The position numbers and the translations under genes were made by a program. DNA of 64,000 nucleotides, from NCBI GenBank assembly GCA_964517465.1, contig CAZFEK010000011.1, forward strand, positions 22,832-86,831. The letters are read 5' to 3'. Below are positions 24,478 through 33,000 of this stretch, piece by piece (the first letter of the stretch is position 1; every line of letters begins with the position of its first letter). The DNA comes from JACPUX01 sp964517465. GTDB taxonomy: Bacteria > Pseudomonadota > Gammaproteobacteria > Burkholderiales > Casimicrobiaceae. The notes beneath the pieces are model-generated. The model saw only the letters and a program-made list of their open reading frames with translations. It was not told where the DNA came from and did no database searches.

Positions 24478-25242
24478 ATGAACGACCAAGAGCTGCTGCG
24501 CTACAGCCGGCATATTCTGCTCGATGAAGTCGGCATCGATGGCCAGGAGAAAATACGCGCTGCCAAAGCGCTGATCGTCGGCGCCGGGGGGCTGGGCTCC
24601 CCGGTTGCGCTTTATCTGGCCGCGGCCGGCCTCGGCCAGATCACGCTCTGCGACGGCGACCGGGTCGACCTGACCAACTTGCAACGCCAGATCCTGCACG
24701 ACAGCACTAGCATCGGCATCGAAAAGGTGGTTTCCGGGCAGCGGCGCTTGGCGCAGGTGAACCCGGAAGTGGAGGTTCGGGCTCTTGCGCGTCGCGCGGA
24801 GGGAGCCGAGCTCGATGCGCTCGTCTGCGAACATGACCTGGTGCTCGATTGCTCGGACAATTTTGCCACGCGTCACGCCGTCAATCGCGCCTCAGTGGCA
24901 TTTCGCCGGCCGCTTGTGTCGGGTGCGGCCATCCGTTTCGATGGCCAGGTGGCCGTATTCGATCCCCGCCGAGCCGACTCGCCTTGTTATCAGTGCTTGT
25001 TCGGCGAAGGCCAGGATCTCGAAGAAACACGATGCGCCACGATGGGTGTGTTCGCGCCCCTGGTGGGCTTGGTGGGCAGCATCCAGGCAAGCGAAGCGCT
25101 GAAACTGATCATCGGCATGGACGCCGGTTTGCTTGGCCGCCTCTTGCTGATCGACGGGCGCAACATGTCGTTTCGCGAAGTCCGTCTGGCCAGCGATCCG
25201 GCCTGCCCGGTGTGTGGAGCACCCAGCGGGCCGGCGCCCTGA
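24478..25242 (+). CDS. moeB: Molybdopterin-synthase adenylyltransferase (MoeB/ThiF/HesA family)
   Basis: The product has 254 residues. It shows ATP-binding GAGGLGSPVALYLAAAGLG, DGDRVDLTNLQRQILH, DCSDNFATRHAVN, the catalytic-loop Cys in ETRCATMGVFAPLVG, and two CxxC zinc pairs (CYQC, CPVC). It adenylates the C-terminal Gly-Gly of MoaD (or ThiS) for sulfur transfer. I used the ATG at 24478, which matches the family N terminus MNDQELLRYSRHILL. An upstream extension reads into non-homologous sequence. The 130-base gap before it holds no clear signal. Confidence 0.94.
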   Translation: MNDQELLRYSRHILLDEVGIDGQEKIRAAKALIVGAGGLGSPVALYLAAAGLGQITLCDGDRVDLTNLQRQILHDSTSIGIEKVVSGQRRLAQVNPEVEVRALARRAEGAELDALVCEHDLVLDCSDNFATRHAVNRASVAFRRPLVSGAAIRFDGQVAVFDPRRADSPCYQCLFGEGQDLEETRCATMGVFAPLVGLVGSIQASEALKLIIGMDAGLLGRLLLIDGRNMSFREVRLASDPACPVCGAPSGPAP

Positions 25243-25264
25243 AAAGGTTTTTGGACCGCGCGTG

Positions 25265-25831
25265 CTAGAGCAGCAAAGGACGTTGCAAATCCCATTGTTC
25301 CGCGGGGGGCCGGCGAAAGCCGCTTTTGGCAAAAAGCTGCCAACGGCCGATGACGTAACACAAGAGCAAGTTAGCCTGCGCGGCGGCATCCGGCGCGCCT
25401 TCGCGATCGGCGTAGGCGAGCCGCAAACACTGGCGCAACGTGGCTTCGAGACGGTCGTGGAACTGATTGATGCGCGCCTGCAAGCGCTCGTCTTCGTTCA
25501 CCAAAGCGTCGCCCGTAAGCACGCGCGTCATGCCCGGGTTTTTCTCGGCAAAACCTAGCGCGACGGCCATGATCTGCTCTACCTGGGCCATGCCGTCCGG
25601 GGTGTCGCCGACGATTTTGTTGATCAGCGTGAAGACTGTGCTTTCGATGAATTCGATCAGGCCTTCGAACATCTGTGCCTTGCTCGCGAAATGGCGATAA
25701 AGCGCCGCCTCCGACACTTCCAGCTTGGCCGCCAGCGCGGCCGTAGTGATGCGCTCTCCGCGCGGATTCTCCAACATCGCCGCCAGCGTCTGCAGGATTT
25801 GCAGCCGCCTCTCCCCCGGTTTTCCTGCCAT
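25265..25831 (-). CDS. slmA: Nucleoid occlusion factor SlmA (TetR family)
   Basis: The product has 188 residues. An N-terminal TetR helix-turn-helix (residues about 10-55) has ERITTAALAAKLEVSEAALYRHFASKAQMFEGLIEFIE, closely matching SlmA, followed by the ligand-free dimer domain ending CYVIGRWQLFAKSGFRRPP. SlmA bound to chromosomal SBS sites blocks FtsZ ring assembly over the nucleoid. The gene lies 39 bases after argB in the same direction, a common betaproteobacterial pair, and converges on moeB. Confidence 0.92.
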   Translation of the reverse strand: MAGKPGERRLQILQTLAAMLENPRGERITTAALAAKLEVSEAALYRHFASKAQMFEGLIEFIESTVFTLINKIVGDTPDGMAQVEQIMAVALGFAEKNPGMTRVLTGDALVNEDERLQARINQFHDRLEATLRQCLRLAYADREGAPDAAAQANLLLCYVIGRWQLFAKSGFRRPPAEQWDLQRPLLL

Positions 25832-25870
25832 TGCTACTCCTCCCGCCTCGTCCCCCGGCGCACGGCAAAT

Positions 25871-26752
25871 TTAGCCGGCGCGAATCAATGTCCCCACGCC
25901 TTCATTGGTGAGAATTTCCAAAAGCAACGCATGTTCCACGCGCCCGTCGATGATGTGCGACGAGCTCACGCCGTTTTTTACCGCATCGAGCGCTGAGCTG
26001 ATCTTGGGCAACATGCCCCCATGTATCGTCCCGTCGGCAAACAAGTTTTCGATCTGGGTGGCGGTAAGCCCGGTGATGAGGTTCCCGTCTTTGTCGAGTA
26101 CCCCCTGGATATTGGTCATCAAGACCAGTTTCTCGGCGTTCAGGCGCTCGGCGAGCTTGCCAGCGACGAGATCGGCATTGATGTTGTATGCCTCCCCCCC
26201 CGAACCGACGCCGATGGGCGCAATCACCGGAATAAAATCCCGCGAATCGAGCAAACTGATGAGCTCGGGGTCGATCTGATCGATCTCCCCCACCAGCCCG
26301 ATGTCGATGTCGGCTCCGGTCTGCTCGTCCTTGAGCAAGAGCTTTCTGGCACGCATGAAAGCGCCATCCTGTCCGGTGAGGCCCACGGCCTTGCCGCCAT
26401 GACTGTTGATCAAACCGACGATTTCCTGGTTGAGCTCGCCCAGCACCATCTCGACGACGTTCATGGTCGGCTCGTCGGTCACGCGCATGCCTTGGCGGAA
26501 TTCGCTCTTGATGCCCATCTTCTCCAGCAGGCCGCCGATCTGAGGCCCGCCGCCATGCACCACCACCGGGTTCATGCCCACCAGCTTCAGCATCACCACG
26601 TCGCGCGCGAACCCGGCTTTGAGCTGCGGCTCGGTCATGGCGTTGCCGCCATACTTGATGACGATGGTGCGATCATGGAAGCGCTGAATGTAGGGCAGCG
26701 CCTCAGCGAGAATTTGGGCTTTGAGGGCGGCGGAGGCTGGGGTAAGGGCCAT
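25871..26752 (-). CDS. argB: Acetylglutamate kinase
   Basis: The product has 293 residues from ATG 26752. It phosphorylates N-acetylglutamate in arginine synthesis. Motifs seen: TIVIKYGGNAM, VVVHGGGPQIGGLL, RVTDEPTMNVVEMVL, INSHGGKAVGLTGQDG, YNINADLVAGKLAERLNAEKLVLMTNIQGV, GGMLPKISSALDAVKNGV, HIIDGRVEHALLLEI. The last part carries the arginine-inhibited signature. A longer in-frame start at 26872 was not used because its extra 40 residues are not family-like. Confidence 0.96.
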   Translation of the reverse strand: MALTPASAALKAQILAEALPYIQRFHDRTIVIKYGGNAMTEPQLKAGFARDVVMLKLVGMNPVVVHGGGPQIGGLLEKMGIKSEFRQGMRVTDEPTMNVVEMVLGELNQEIVGLINSHGGKAVGLTGQDGAFMRARKLLLKDEQTGADIDIGLVGEIDQIDPELISLLDSRDFIPVIAPIGVGSGGEAYNINADLVAGKLAERLNAEKLVLMTNIQGVLDKDGNLITGLTATQIENLFADGTIHGGMLPKISSALDAVKNGVSSSHIIDGRVEHALLLEILTNEGVGTLIRAG

Positions 26753-26918
26753 GGCAGGGCTTGTTCTTGAAATGCCGAACATTGTACCCGATTCGGTTCG
26801 AGCGCAGGAATTCGCGGCGCGCCGAACGAGTAAGCCCTGACTGCGAAGGGCCGAACGGAACGAACGTCCCATACTCCGCCTGTGCTAAGCTCGCGCCAGG
26901 CAATGCAAAGGAAGGGCC

Positions 26919-27215
26919 ATGCAACTCGATCACTTGCGCGTCGAAGACTTCGAGGCTCTGCGGGGCCACCCGATCACGGTGACCACCCGAGACGGTTCCG
27001 TGAGCTTGGAGCTTTGCGAAGCGAGACGCCTCGCCGCCCACGCTTTGCGGCCGCAGGCGCCGTTTGCGCTGGTCTTGCGCGCGCCGCTTGGCGCCGCCGC
27101 GATTGGACAAGGAATGGTCCGGCTCGCTCATCCGGAACTTGGGGAACTCGAATTGTTTCTCGTTCCCATAGGCCCGGACAGCGTCGGGATGCGCTACGAA
27201 ATTACTTTCAACTAG
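26919..27215 (+). CDS. DUF6916-like protein
   Basis: The product has 98 residues from ATG after AAGGAAGG. It is all-beta in appearance (FEALRGHPITVTTRDGSVSLELCEARRL ... FALVLRAPL ... ELFLVPIGPDSVGMRYEITFN). This matches my memory of the DUF6916 family, which often neighbours tail-collar (microcystin-dependent) genes, as it does here. Its 3' end overlaps the acetyltransferase gene by 8 bases, converging. A structural or accessory role in that module is inferred. Confidence 0.7.
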   Translation: MQLDHLRVEDFEALRGHPITVTTRDGSVSLELCEARRLAAHALRPQAPFALVLRAPLGAAAIGQGMVRLAHPELGELELFLVPIGPDSVGMRYEITFN

Positions 27216-27738
27216 CCGGCCGTTTCAGAAAGAGGTAAATGCCGCGCGTCTCACCGAGGCGAAACCCCAGGCGGTCGTAGAGCCGCAACGCGGGGTTAAA
27301 AGTTTCGACGTGTAATCCAACTGGCACTTGGTGCTTTTTGGCATAGGCCAGCACGAGCCGCATCAACGCGGTACCTAAACCACGCCCGCGCTCTTCGGCG
27401 ATCAGCGCGATATCCATGAGCCGCAGTTCGTCGGCGCCCAGCGAAAGATAGAGCCGCCCCAGGGCGTGGCCTTCTCGCTCAATCACTAGCCACTGGGCGT
27501 TCGGGTAAAACTGGTGGTAGTGCCGACCTTGCAGTTCAAACTGTTGGCGCAAAAAGCGGGCCTTGTCGGCCTCTGACCAGGGTGCTGACCTCATTTCCTC
27601 GGCGCGGGCCGAGGCGTAGAGAGCAGCCAGGAATTCAATATCTTCCGCCCGCTCTTCGCGCAGGGCGAGCCCTTCAGGGAGCCTTTCTGGATGACTCGCG
27701 GTGAATTCGATCAGCCCTTCTGTCGGCGATTCAGCCAC
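27208..27738 (-). CDS. GNAT-family N-acetyltransferase
   Basis: The product has 176 residues from a GTG at 27738 that overlaps the stop of the preceding gene. A GNAT core is clear: LREERAEDIEFLAALYASAR, LGRLYLS, LMDIALIAEERGRGLGTALMRLVLAYAKKHQVPVGLHVETFNPALRLYDRLGFRLGE. The Q/RxxGxG/A acetyl-CoA loop is ERGRGLGTA. The substrate is unknown. It is the last gene of the collar-protein operon, a position where acetyltransferases are often found in such clusters. Confidence 0.87.
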   Translation of the reverse strand: MAESPTEGLIEFTASHPERLPEGLALREERAEDIEFLAALYASARAEEMRSAPWSEADKARFLRQQFELQGRHYHQFYPNAQWLVIEREGHALGRLYLSLGADELRLMDIALIAEERGRGLGTALMRLVLAYAKKHQVPVGLHVETFNPALRLYDRLGFRLGETRGIYLFLKRPAS

Positions 27739-28438
27739 GCGCCGGCTGGAGCAGCAGACAGAGGTAGTCGAAATCGACCGGCCCGCCGTCAATGCGTTTG
27801 AGCACGCCGGGCGTTTCCGTCCAAGTGAACTGCGACAAATCTGGAGGCAAGCCGGTTTCGGCCGAAAGCCCGGCAATCACATGGATGCCGGGGCCAATGC
27901 CAAATCCGCCCAAGGGATAGGCGGCGGAGCCCCAAGCCTCGCTGCCAAAACGTGCAGCATCGAATCGATAGCTCCACCCCAGCAAGCCGCCGTCGGGAAC
28001 GCTGATGTCGAATCGAGTGGGCAGACTGCTTTGCACCTGCCCGTCGCTTCCCAACCCAAGGCGAAACGCATAAAACGGGGCATAGTTCGGCGCTTCCGCC
28101 AGGCGATAGGTAACGGTGAGATTGAGACTTTGAAACGAAGGCTGGGCGCCCGCTTGATAGCCCAGCACCACCATTTCGGCGCGATCGTATGCGCTCACGC
28201 CCAGCTTATAGGCGAGCTCATAGACCGGCGGGTCGAAGCCTTCGAGCACCCAGTGCCCGCTCCCTGGCAGACGCCCGAATGCCGGTGCCAGGGCGGCCTT
28301 GGCGTGCTGGACGTGCAGGGCCGCGGGAGCGGCCGCCTGCTGCTTCGTGAGTGAGTTTTCTTCTGGCACCAGGAACTTCGCTGCCGCCCCCGCCGCGGCG
28401 AGGGTACCCACTCCGGAAAAGAACTTGCGGCGATCCAT
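27731..28438 (-). CDS. Tat-exported hypothetical protein
   Basis: The product has 235 residues. An N-terminal twin-arginine signal (MDRRKFFSGVGTLAAAGAAA) is followed by a soluble domain with many aromatic residues and a jelly-roll-like beta pattern (NLTVTYRLAEAPNYAPFYAFRLG, RFDISVPDGGLLGWSYRFDAARFG, FDYLCLLLQPARG). I do not recognise the family. It sits 10 bases after the third collar gene and overlaps the acetyltransferase, so it belongs to that operon. Tat export implies that it folds, perhaps around a cofactor, before reaching the periplasm. Confidence 0.75.
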   Translation of the reverse strand: MDRRKFFSGVGTLAAAGAAAKFLVPEENSLTKQQAAAPAALHVQHAKAALAPAFGRLPGSGHWVLEGFDPPVYELAYKLGVSAYDRAEMVVLGYQAGAQPSFQSLNLTVTYRLAEAPNYAPFYAFRLGLGSDGQVQSSLPTRFDISVPDGGLLGWSYRFDAARFGSEAWGSAAYPLGGFGIGPGIHVIAGLSAETGLPPDLSQFTWTETPGVLKRIDGGPVDFDYLCLLLQPARG

Positions 28439-28448
28439 GACGACTTCC

Positions 28449-28973
28449 TTAAGTCCGTGGTGGAAACACGCCCTGTAACGCGATGCAGAAGCTCAGCGTG
28501 AGGTAGGGCTGCATGTTGTTGTGCGGCTGGTCGCCGCCGGCGGGTGCAAGTGTATTCGGGTCCATTTGCACCGTGCTTGCCGCTCCGGAAAAATAGAGGT
28601 TGCCGCTGGCCGGCCGGGTGAAGGATTTGTCCGAAGGCACCGAACTCGACCCCAGCGGATTGCTCTGCGCGTAGACGGTGTGGCTGTGCGCGGGGATTTC
28701 CGATTCGAGCAAGCTCACCGTCTCGCTTCCTCCCGTTTCGCCCAGGTCGTGCAAACTCAAGCCCGGCCCCTGCCCCCAAAACATGGGCGCGCTGCCCTGC
28801 AAATTGGGCAAGGCGAAGTTCGACTTGCCGTTGCCTCCATAAGTCGTACCCAGCAGCGAGAAGAGCGCGGTGTTTTGCGACAGGGGCAGCAGTTGCCCGT
28901 CACAGAACGCCCAGCCGTTGGGCGCGAAATTGAAGGGGAAAATGCGAATCTCAGCGACAAAAGGATCGGCCAT
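28449..28973 (-). CDS. Phage tail-collar / microcystin-dependent (MdpB-like) protein, copy 3
   Basis: The product has 174 residues. The tail-collar signature is clear: VAEIRIFPFNFAPNGWAFCDGQLLPLSQNTALFSLLGTTYGGNGKSNFALPNLQG, then the conserved IPAHSH motif and the C-terminal GGDQPHNNMQPYLTLSFCIALQGVFP. These domains form the receptor-proximal collar of tail fibres, and secreted chromosomal versions exist with unknown role. It shares the plan of the two preceding genes but differs in the middle, so the copies are diverged paralogues. Confidence 0.9.
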   Translation of the reverse strand: MADPFVAEIRIFPFNFAPNGWAFCDGQLLPLSQNTALFSLLGTTYGGNGKSNFALPNLQGSAPMFWGQGPGLSLHDLGETGGSETVSLLESEIPAHSHTVYAQSNPLGSSSVPSDKSFTRPASGNLYFSGAASTVQMDPNTLAPAGGDQPHNNMQPYLTLSFCIALQGVFPPRT

Positions 28974-28996
28974 GTTTAGCTCCGAGGTTTCCGGCG

Positions 28997-29497
28997 TCAG
29001 GTCGGGCTCGGGAAAATCCCGAACAAAGAAATGATGAAGCTTACACAGACATAGGGCTGAAAATTGGTATGCGGCTGGCTTCCGCCCACGGCGCCGACGG
29101 CGTTCGCATTCAGCGCGATGCCCGGTGTGCCGCTGCGATAAATCTTACGCGCCGCCTGGCCGGTGACATTGTTCGCGGGGGTGGCCAAGGTCGGAATATC
29201 GAGCGAGGCCAGCATCGGATGACTGTGGGCCGGGATTTGGTTGACCGTAAGCGTCACTTCTTCGACGCCTCCGGTCTCGGCGAGGATGAAACCCGAGCCC
29301 TGATGAATGGGCACCCGGCCGCGCAGGTCGGGCAATGCGAAGGTGCTTTGCCCGTCGCCGCCGTAGGTCGTGCCGATCAATTGAAATAGGGTCTCGTTTT
29401 CGCTGATCGGCAGGAGCGCTCCATCGCAAAACATCCAACCCGCCGGGGCGAAATTTCCCCCGAAAAGGCGTATCTCTCCAACATAAGGTTGTGCCAT
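28997..29497 (-). CDS. Phage tail-collar / microcystin-dependent (MdpB-like) protein, copy 2
   Basis: The product has 166 residues with YVGEIRLFGGNFAPAGWMFCDGALLPISENETLFQLIGTTYGGDGQSTFALPDLRGRVPIHQG, then IPAHSHPM, and the ending GGSQPHTNFQPYVCVSFIISLFGIFP. It is the middle paralogue, 9 bases after copy 1 and 23 bases before copy 3. No N-terminal signal peptide is present in any copy, so a non-Sec route or a particle-like assembly should be considered. Confidence 0.9.
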   Translation of the reverse strand: MAQPYVGEIRLFGGNFAPAGWMFCDGALLPISENETLFQLIGTTYGGDGQSTFALPDLRGRVPIHQGSGFILAETGGVEEVTLTVNQIPAHSHPMLASLDIPTLATPANNVTGQAARKIYRSGTPGIALNANAVGAVGGSQPHTNFQPYVCVSFIISLFGIFPSPT

Positions 29498-29506
29498 GAC
29501 CTGCTC

Positions 29507-30007
29507 CTAATTCGGGGACGGGAAGATACCCTGCAGGGCGATACAGAAATTTAGCGTCAAGAAGGGCTGCATGTTGAGATGCGCCTGGCTGCCGCCGACA
29601 TTGCTCACCGCGCTGGCAACCATCGCGCTCAGGTTGTTGGCGGGCGCGTAGACATTGGCCTGCGTGCCCAGATAAGTGGTGTTGCTCGGGACGTTGGTGC
29701 TGGCGGGGTTACTCGCTGCCGTCACGGCATGCGTGTGGGTAGGCAATTCCGCAATACTGAGCGTGTGCGCCTGTTCCCCCCCCCTTTCGCCCAAGGCGTG
29801 CCCACTGCCGGCGTGTATCGGCACGCGGCCGCGCAAATCGGGCAGCGCGAAATTCACCCGCCCATCGCCGCCGTAGGTCGTGCCCAGCAAGGAAAACAGG
29901 CCCTGGTTTTGATTGATGGGCAAGAGCTGGCCGTCGCACATCGCCCACCCTTTGGGCGGAAAACTGAAACTCATCAGCCGGATTTCGGAAAGGAAAGGTT
30001 CTGCCAT
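29507..30007 (-). CDS. Phage tail-collar / microcystin-dependent (MdpB-like) protein, copy 1
   Basis: The product has 166 residues from ATG 30007, with AGCACTCCC upstream. The sequence has FLSEIRLMSFSFPPKGWAMCDGQLLPINQNQGLFSLLGTTYGGDGRVNFALPDLRGRVPIHAG, LPTHTHAV, and GGSQAHLNMQPFLTLNFCIALQGIFP. It follows the giant surface-protein gene by 19 bases. An upstream in-frame start (30076) would overlap that gene and is not used. Confidence 0.9.
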   Translation of the reverse strand: MAEPFLSEIRLMSFSFPPKGWAMCDGQLLPINQNQGLFSLLGTTYGGDGRVNFALPDLRGRVPIHAGSGHALGERGGEQAHTLSIAELPTHTHAVTAASNPASTNVPSNTTYLGTQANVYAPANNLSAMVASAVSNVGGSQAHLNMQPFLTLNFCIALQGIFPSPN

Positions 30008-30026
30008 GGGAGTGCTCCGTTTTGGC

Positions 30027-33000
30027 TTAGGGCAATGGGCAAGCGGCGCCGCCAGTGAGGTTGATATTGGATTCACTCAGAACATCGACCACCGTTCCCG
30101 GTACAGGGTTGTTGGTCTGGATAAAGCCGGCTACGTCACCAATGACGGTTCCCACATAACCCGGCAGGCGCATGCTGGAAAGTCCACCGCGGACGATACT
30201 GACGTCGGCGAAATTGAACGGATCACCCGCGCTGAAATCGTTTCCTGTAATCCCCGCACAGACTTGAATGCTGTCCCCACTGCCCACGGCACCCGAAGAC
30301 AGGGCCAGGCCAGCGAAGGCCGTTGCGCCGGGCTGGTTGACGGTGTTGCCGGTGATGGTGAAGTTGGCGGTGTAACTCCCTCCAGTGTTATCAAACCACA
30401 TTCCGGCATTGCCCTCATAATTGCGCACGAGGTTATTGGTCAGCGCCAAGGTAATGGTACCCGTTCCGGCGAAAGAACCGAAGATGCCGTTGCCCGTCGC
30501 CGAGCCCGAGCCAGCAACTCCACTTCCGATCTGGTTGTTGTTGATGGCGCCGGAAAGAAGGGTGCCCGCCTGCGCCTTGTGCAAGCTGATGCCATCGCCA
30601 TCTGCATCGCTCATCGTATTGCCATCGACCGTGAAAGTCATGCTGCCCTCGGTTGCCAGCCACAGTCCCCCGCCGCCAATCACATTGTTCGGATGGCTGT
30701 TGGTCAAGGTGTTATTCAGGAAATCGACATCCATGGTGGTGCCGATCTGGCCGGTGAAGTTGGCCAGATCTCCGGGCGAACCCGTGAAGGTATTGGCTTC
30801 GCCAGGCGCGACGCCACCCACCACGCTGTTGATCACCGTACCGCTGTTGCGCGCTTCGATCGCCAAGCTCTGGTTAGCATCGCCAAAAAGCTGGTTGAGT
30901 CCGAAAGTGTTGCCCTTGATCGTGAGGGTCGCCGTGCCGCTGGTGTTGACGATCGAGAGGTTGCGCGCCCGGCCGCCGCTAATCGAGTTTTTCGTGAAGG
31001 TGCCGGTACCCAGAAGGCCGGTGGTCGTCTCGTTGCCGAAATAGACACCGCCCTCGCCGTAATTCTCGGGAATTGCGAGCGAGGCCGCATTGCCGAGCGT
31101 GCCCGTAACGGTCGAGTACTCTAGGGTAAAGTTGGTGACCGTAAGACCCTTGATGCCGAAGTTGTTCAACGCGCCACTGAGATTCATGCGCCGCAGAACG
31201 ACGTTACGCGTGTTGTTGAGGTAGATGCCGATACCGGTGCTGGTGCTGCCGTCCGCACCGCTCTTGTTGGCGATGGTGCCGCCGCTGCCATTGCCGCCCA
31301 AGCTGGTGTTGCTGCCGTCGCCATTGACGGTCAACCCGCCGCTGGAGCCGGTATTGTCCAGGATGATGCCGGTCGACGAACCGCCGTTGGAGTTGATGCT
31401 CTGGAACACCAAACCGCCCGCGCCTATGGTGGTGTTGGCCACATTGAGCGCCGTGGCCGTGGTGGTGGTGAGCGTGTTGGCGCTGTTGGTCGCCGTGACC
31501 GTGCCGCCGCCGGTGGCGGTGAAGGCGGCGTTGGCGCCGGTGCTGGCCGTGATCTGGCCGCTGATGTTGATGGTGCTGCCGGTGTTGCTGGTGAGCGAGA
31601 TGCCGGTATCGGTGTCGCTGATGGCGCCCGAAAGCGTCACCGTTCCGCCGGTCTTGCTGGCAACCGAGACCGATCGCGCCGATCCGCTGGCAATCGTGCC
31701 GGCATAGCTGACGCTGGCCGTGCCGCCGGAGATGTTGAAGGCATTGCCGCTGGCGCCGCTCATCGCGCCCGTGGTGATGACCAGGCTGCCATTGATCGAA
31801 CTGAGGTTGAGGTTGTTGCTGCCGCCGGTGGAAATGAGCGAATCGACCGTTGCCGCCAGCGTGCCGGTGGCGAGGCTGAGCGCCCGCACGTTGGTGTTGA
31901 GGCTGACTTCCGACAAGGTGAGCGTGCCAAAGCCGGTGCCGCTCAAGGCATCGCTGCCGGCATTGCCCAGCGTGAAACCGCGCAGGGTGTTGGCCGTACC
32001 GGCGCCGTTGAGCGTCAAGGTCGTGCCGGCGCTGCTGAGGTTCACCTTGGTGGCGTTGGCGCTGTTCAACACCGGCAGCGCCGCCGCGCTTGCCGGCGGT
32101 GAAACACCGGCAATGCCGGCGAGGGTGGTGGTGGCGTCCTGGCCAATGAGTTTCTGATTGCTCAAGAGCGTCATCGGGCCGGTGTAATCGGTGCCGCTTT
32201 CATAGACGAAGATGTTGTCGCCCGCCGCCGGATTGTTGCCCACGCCGTTGTTGAGCGCCGCGAAGGCGGCCAGCGTCGAGAACGGGCTGGAAAGCCGCCC
32301 GCAGCCACCGGCCAGCGTGGTGCAGCTCGCCGCGCTGTTGTCGATGAACCAGATCATGCTCGAAATGGGCAGGGTCACGGTGGCCGTGGCGCTGGCCGTG
32401 CCGCAGGTGACGGTGTAGTCGAAAGTGTCGTTGCCGGTGTAACCCGGGGGCGGGTTGAAGGTGAAGCGGCCGGCGTTGACGCCGGACAAGGTCATGCTGA
32501 CATTGCCGCCTTGGGTCGTGGCACCTGCTCCCGGCAAGCTCAGGGTCGGGCTGGCGCAGATCGTGTCGTTGGCGAGCACGGTGAACGGACCACCCGAAAC
32601 ATTGGCGGAATCCACCGATACGTTGCCCAGCACGGTTTCCGGATAGGTGTCGTTGGTAAGCACGATGGTGGTGTCGAAGCTCACCGCATGGTTGGCGGTC
32701 ATGTTGGTGCCGGCGAGGCTGGCGATCTGCGTTGCCAAAGCGGTCGCGGTGCAGGTCTCGCCCGGCGGCAGGGCGGCGCTTGGGGTCAGCGTGATCGTCG
32801 CGGTGCCGCTGCCGCTTTGCGTGAAGCTGCGGCTGCCGCTGGCGCTGCACGAGAGGCTGAACGCCGTGCCGGTCAAGTTGACGGCTTTGCTGAAATTGAA
32901 CACCACCGTGCTCGCCAGAGCCACATTGGTCGCGGCATTGGCCGGAGTGGTCGAATTGACCGTGGGCGGCGTGTCGATGGTGAAGGCGAAGGGGTAGTTC

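Noticed and set aside
27322..27340. TGGCAC sequence as a second sigma-54 site
   Set aside because: No GC dinucleotide at the required 10-base distance, and it lies inside the acetyltransferase gene.
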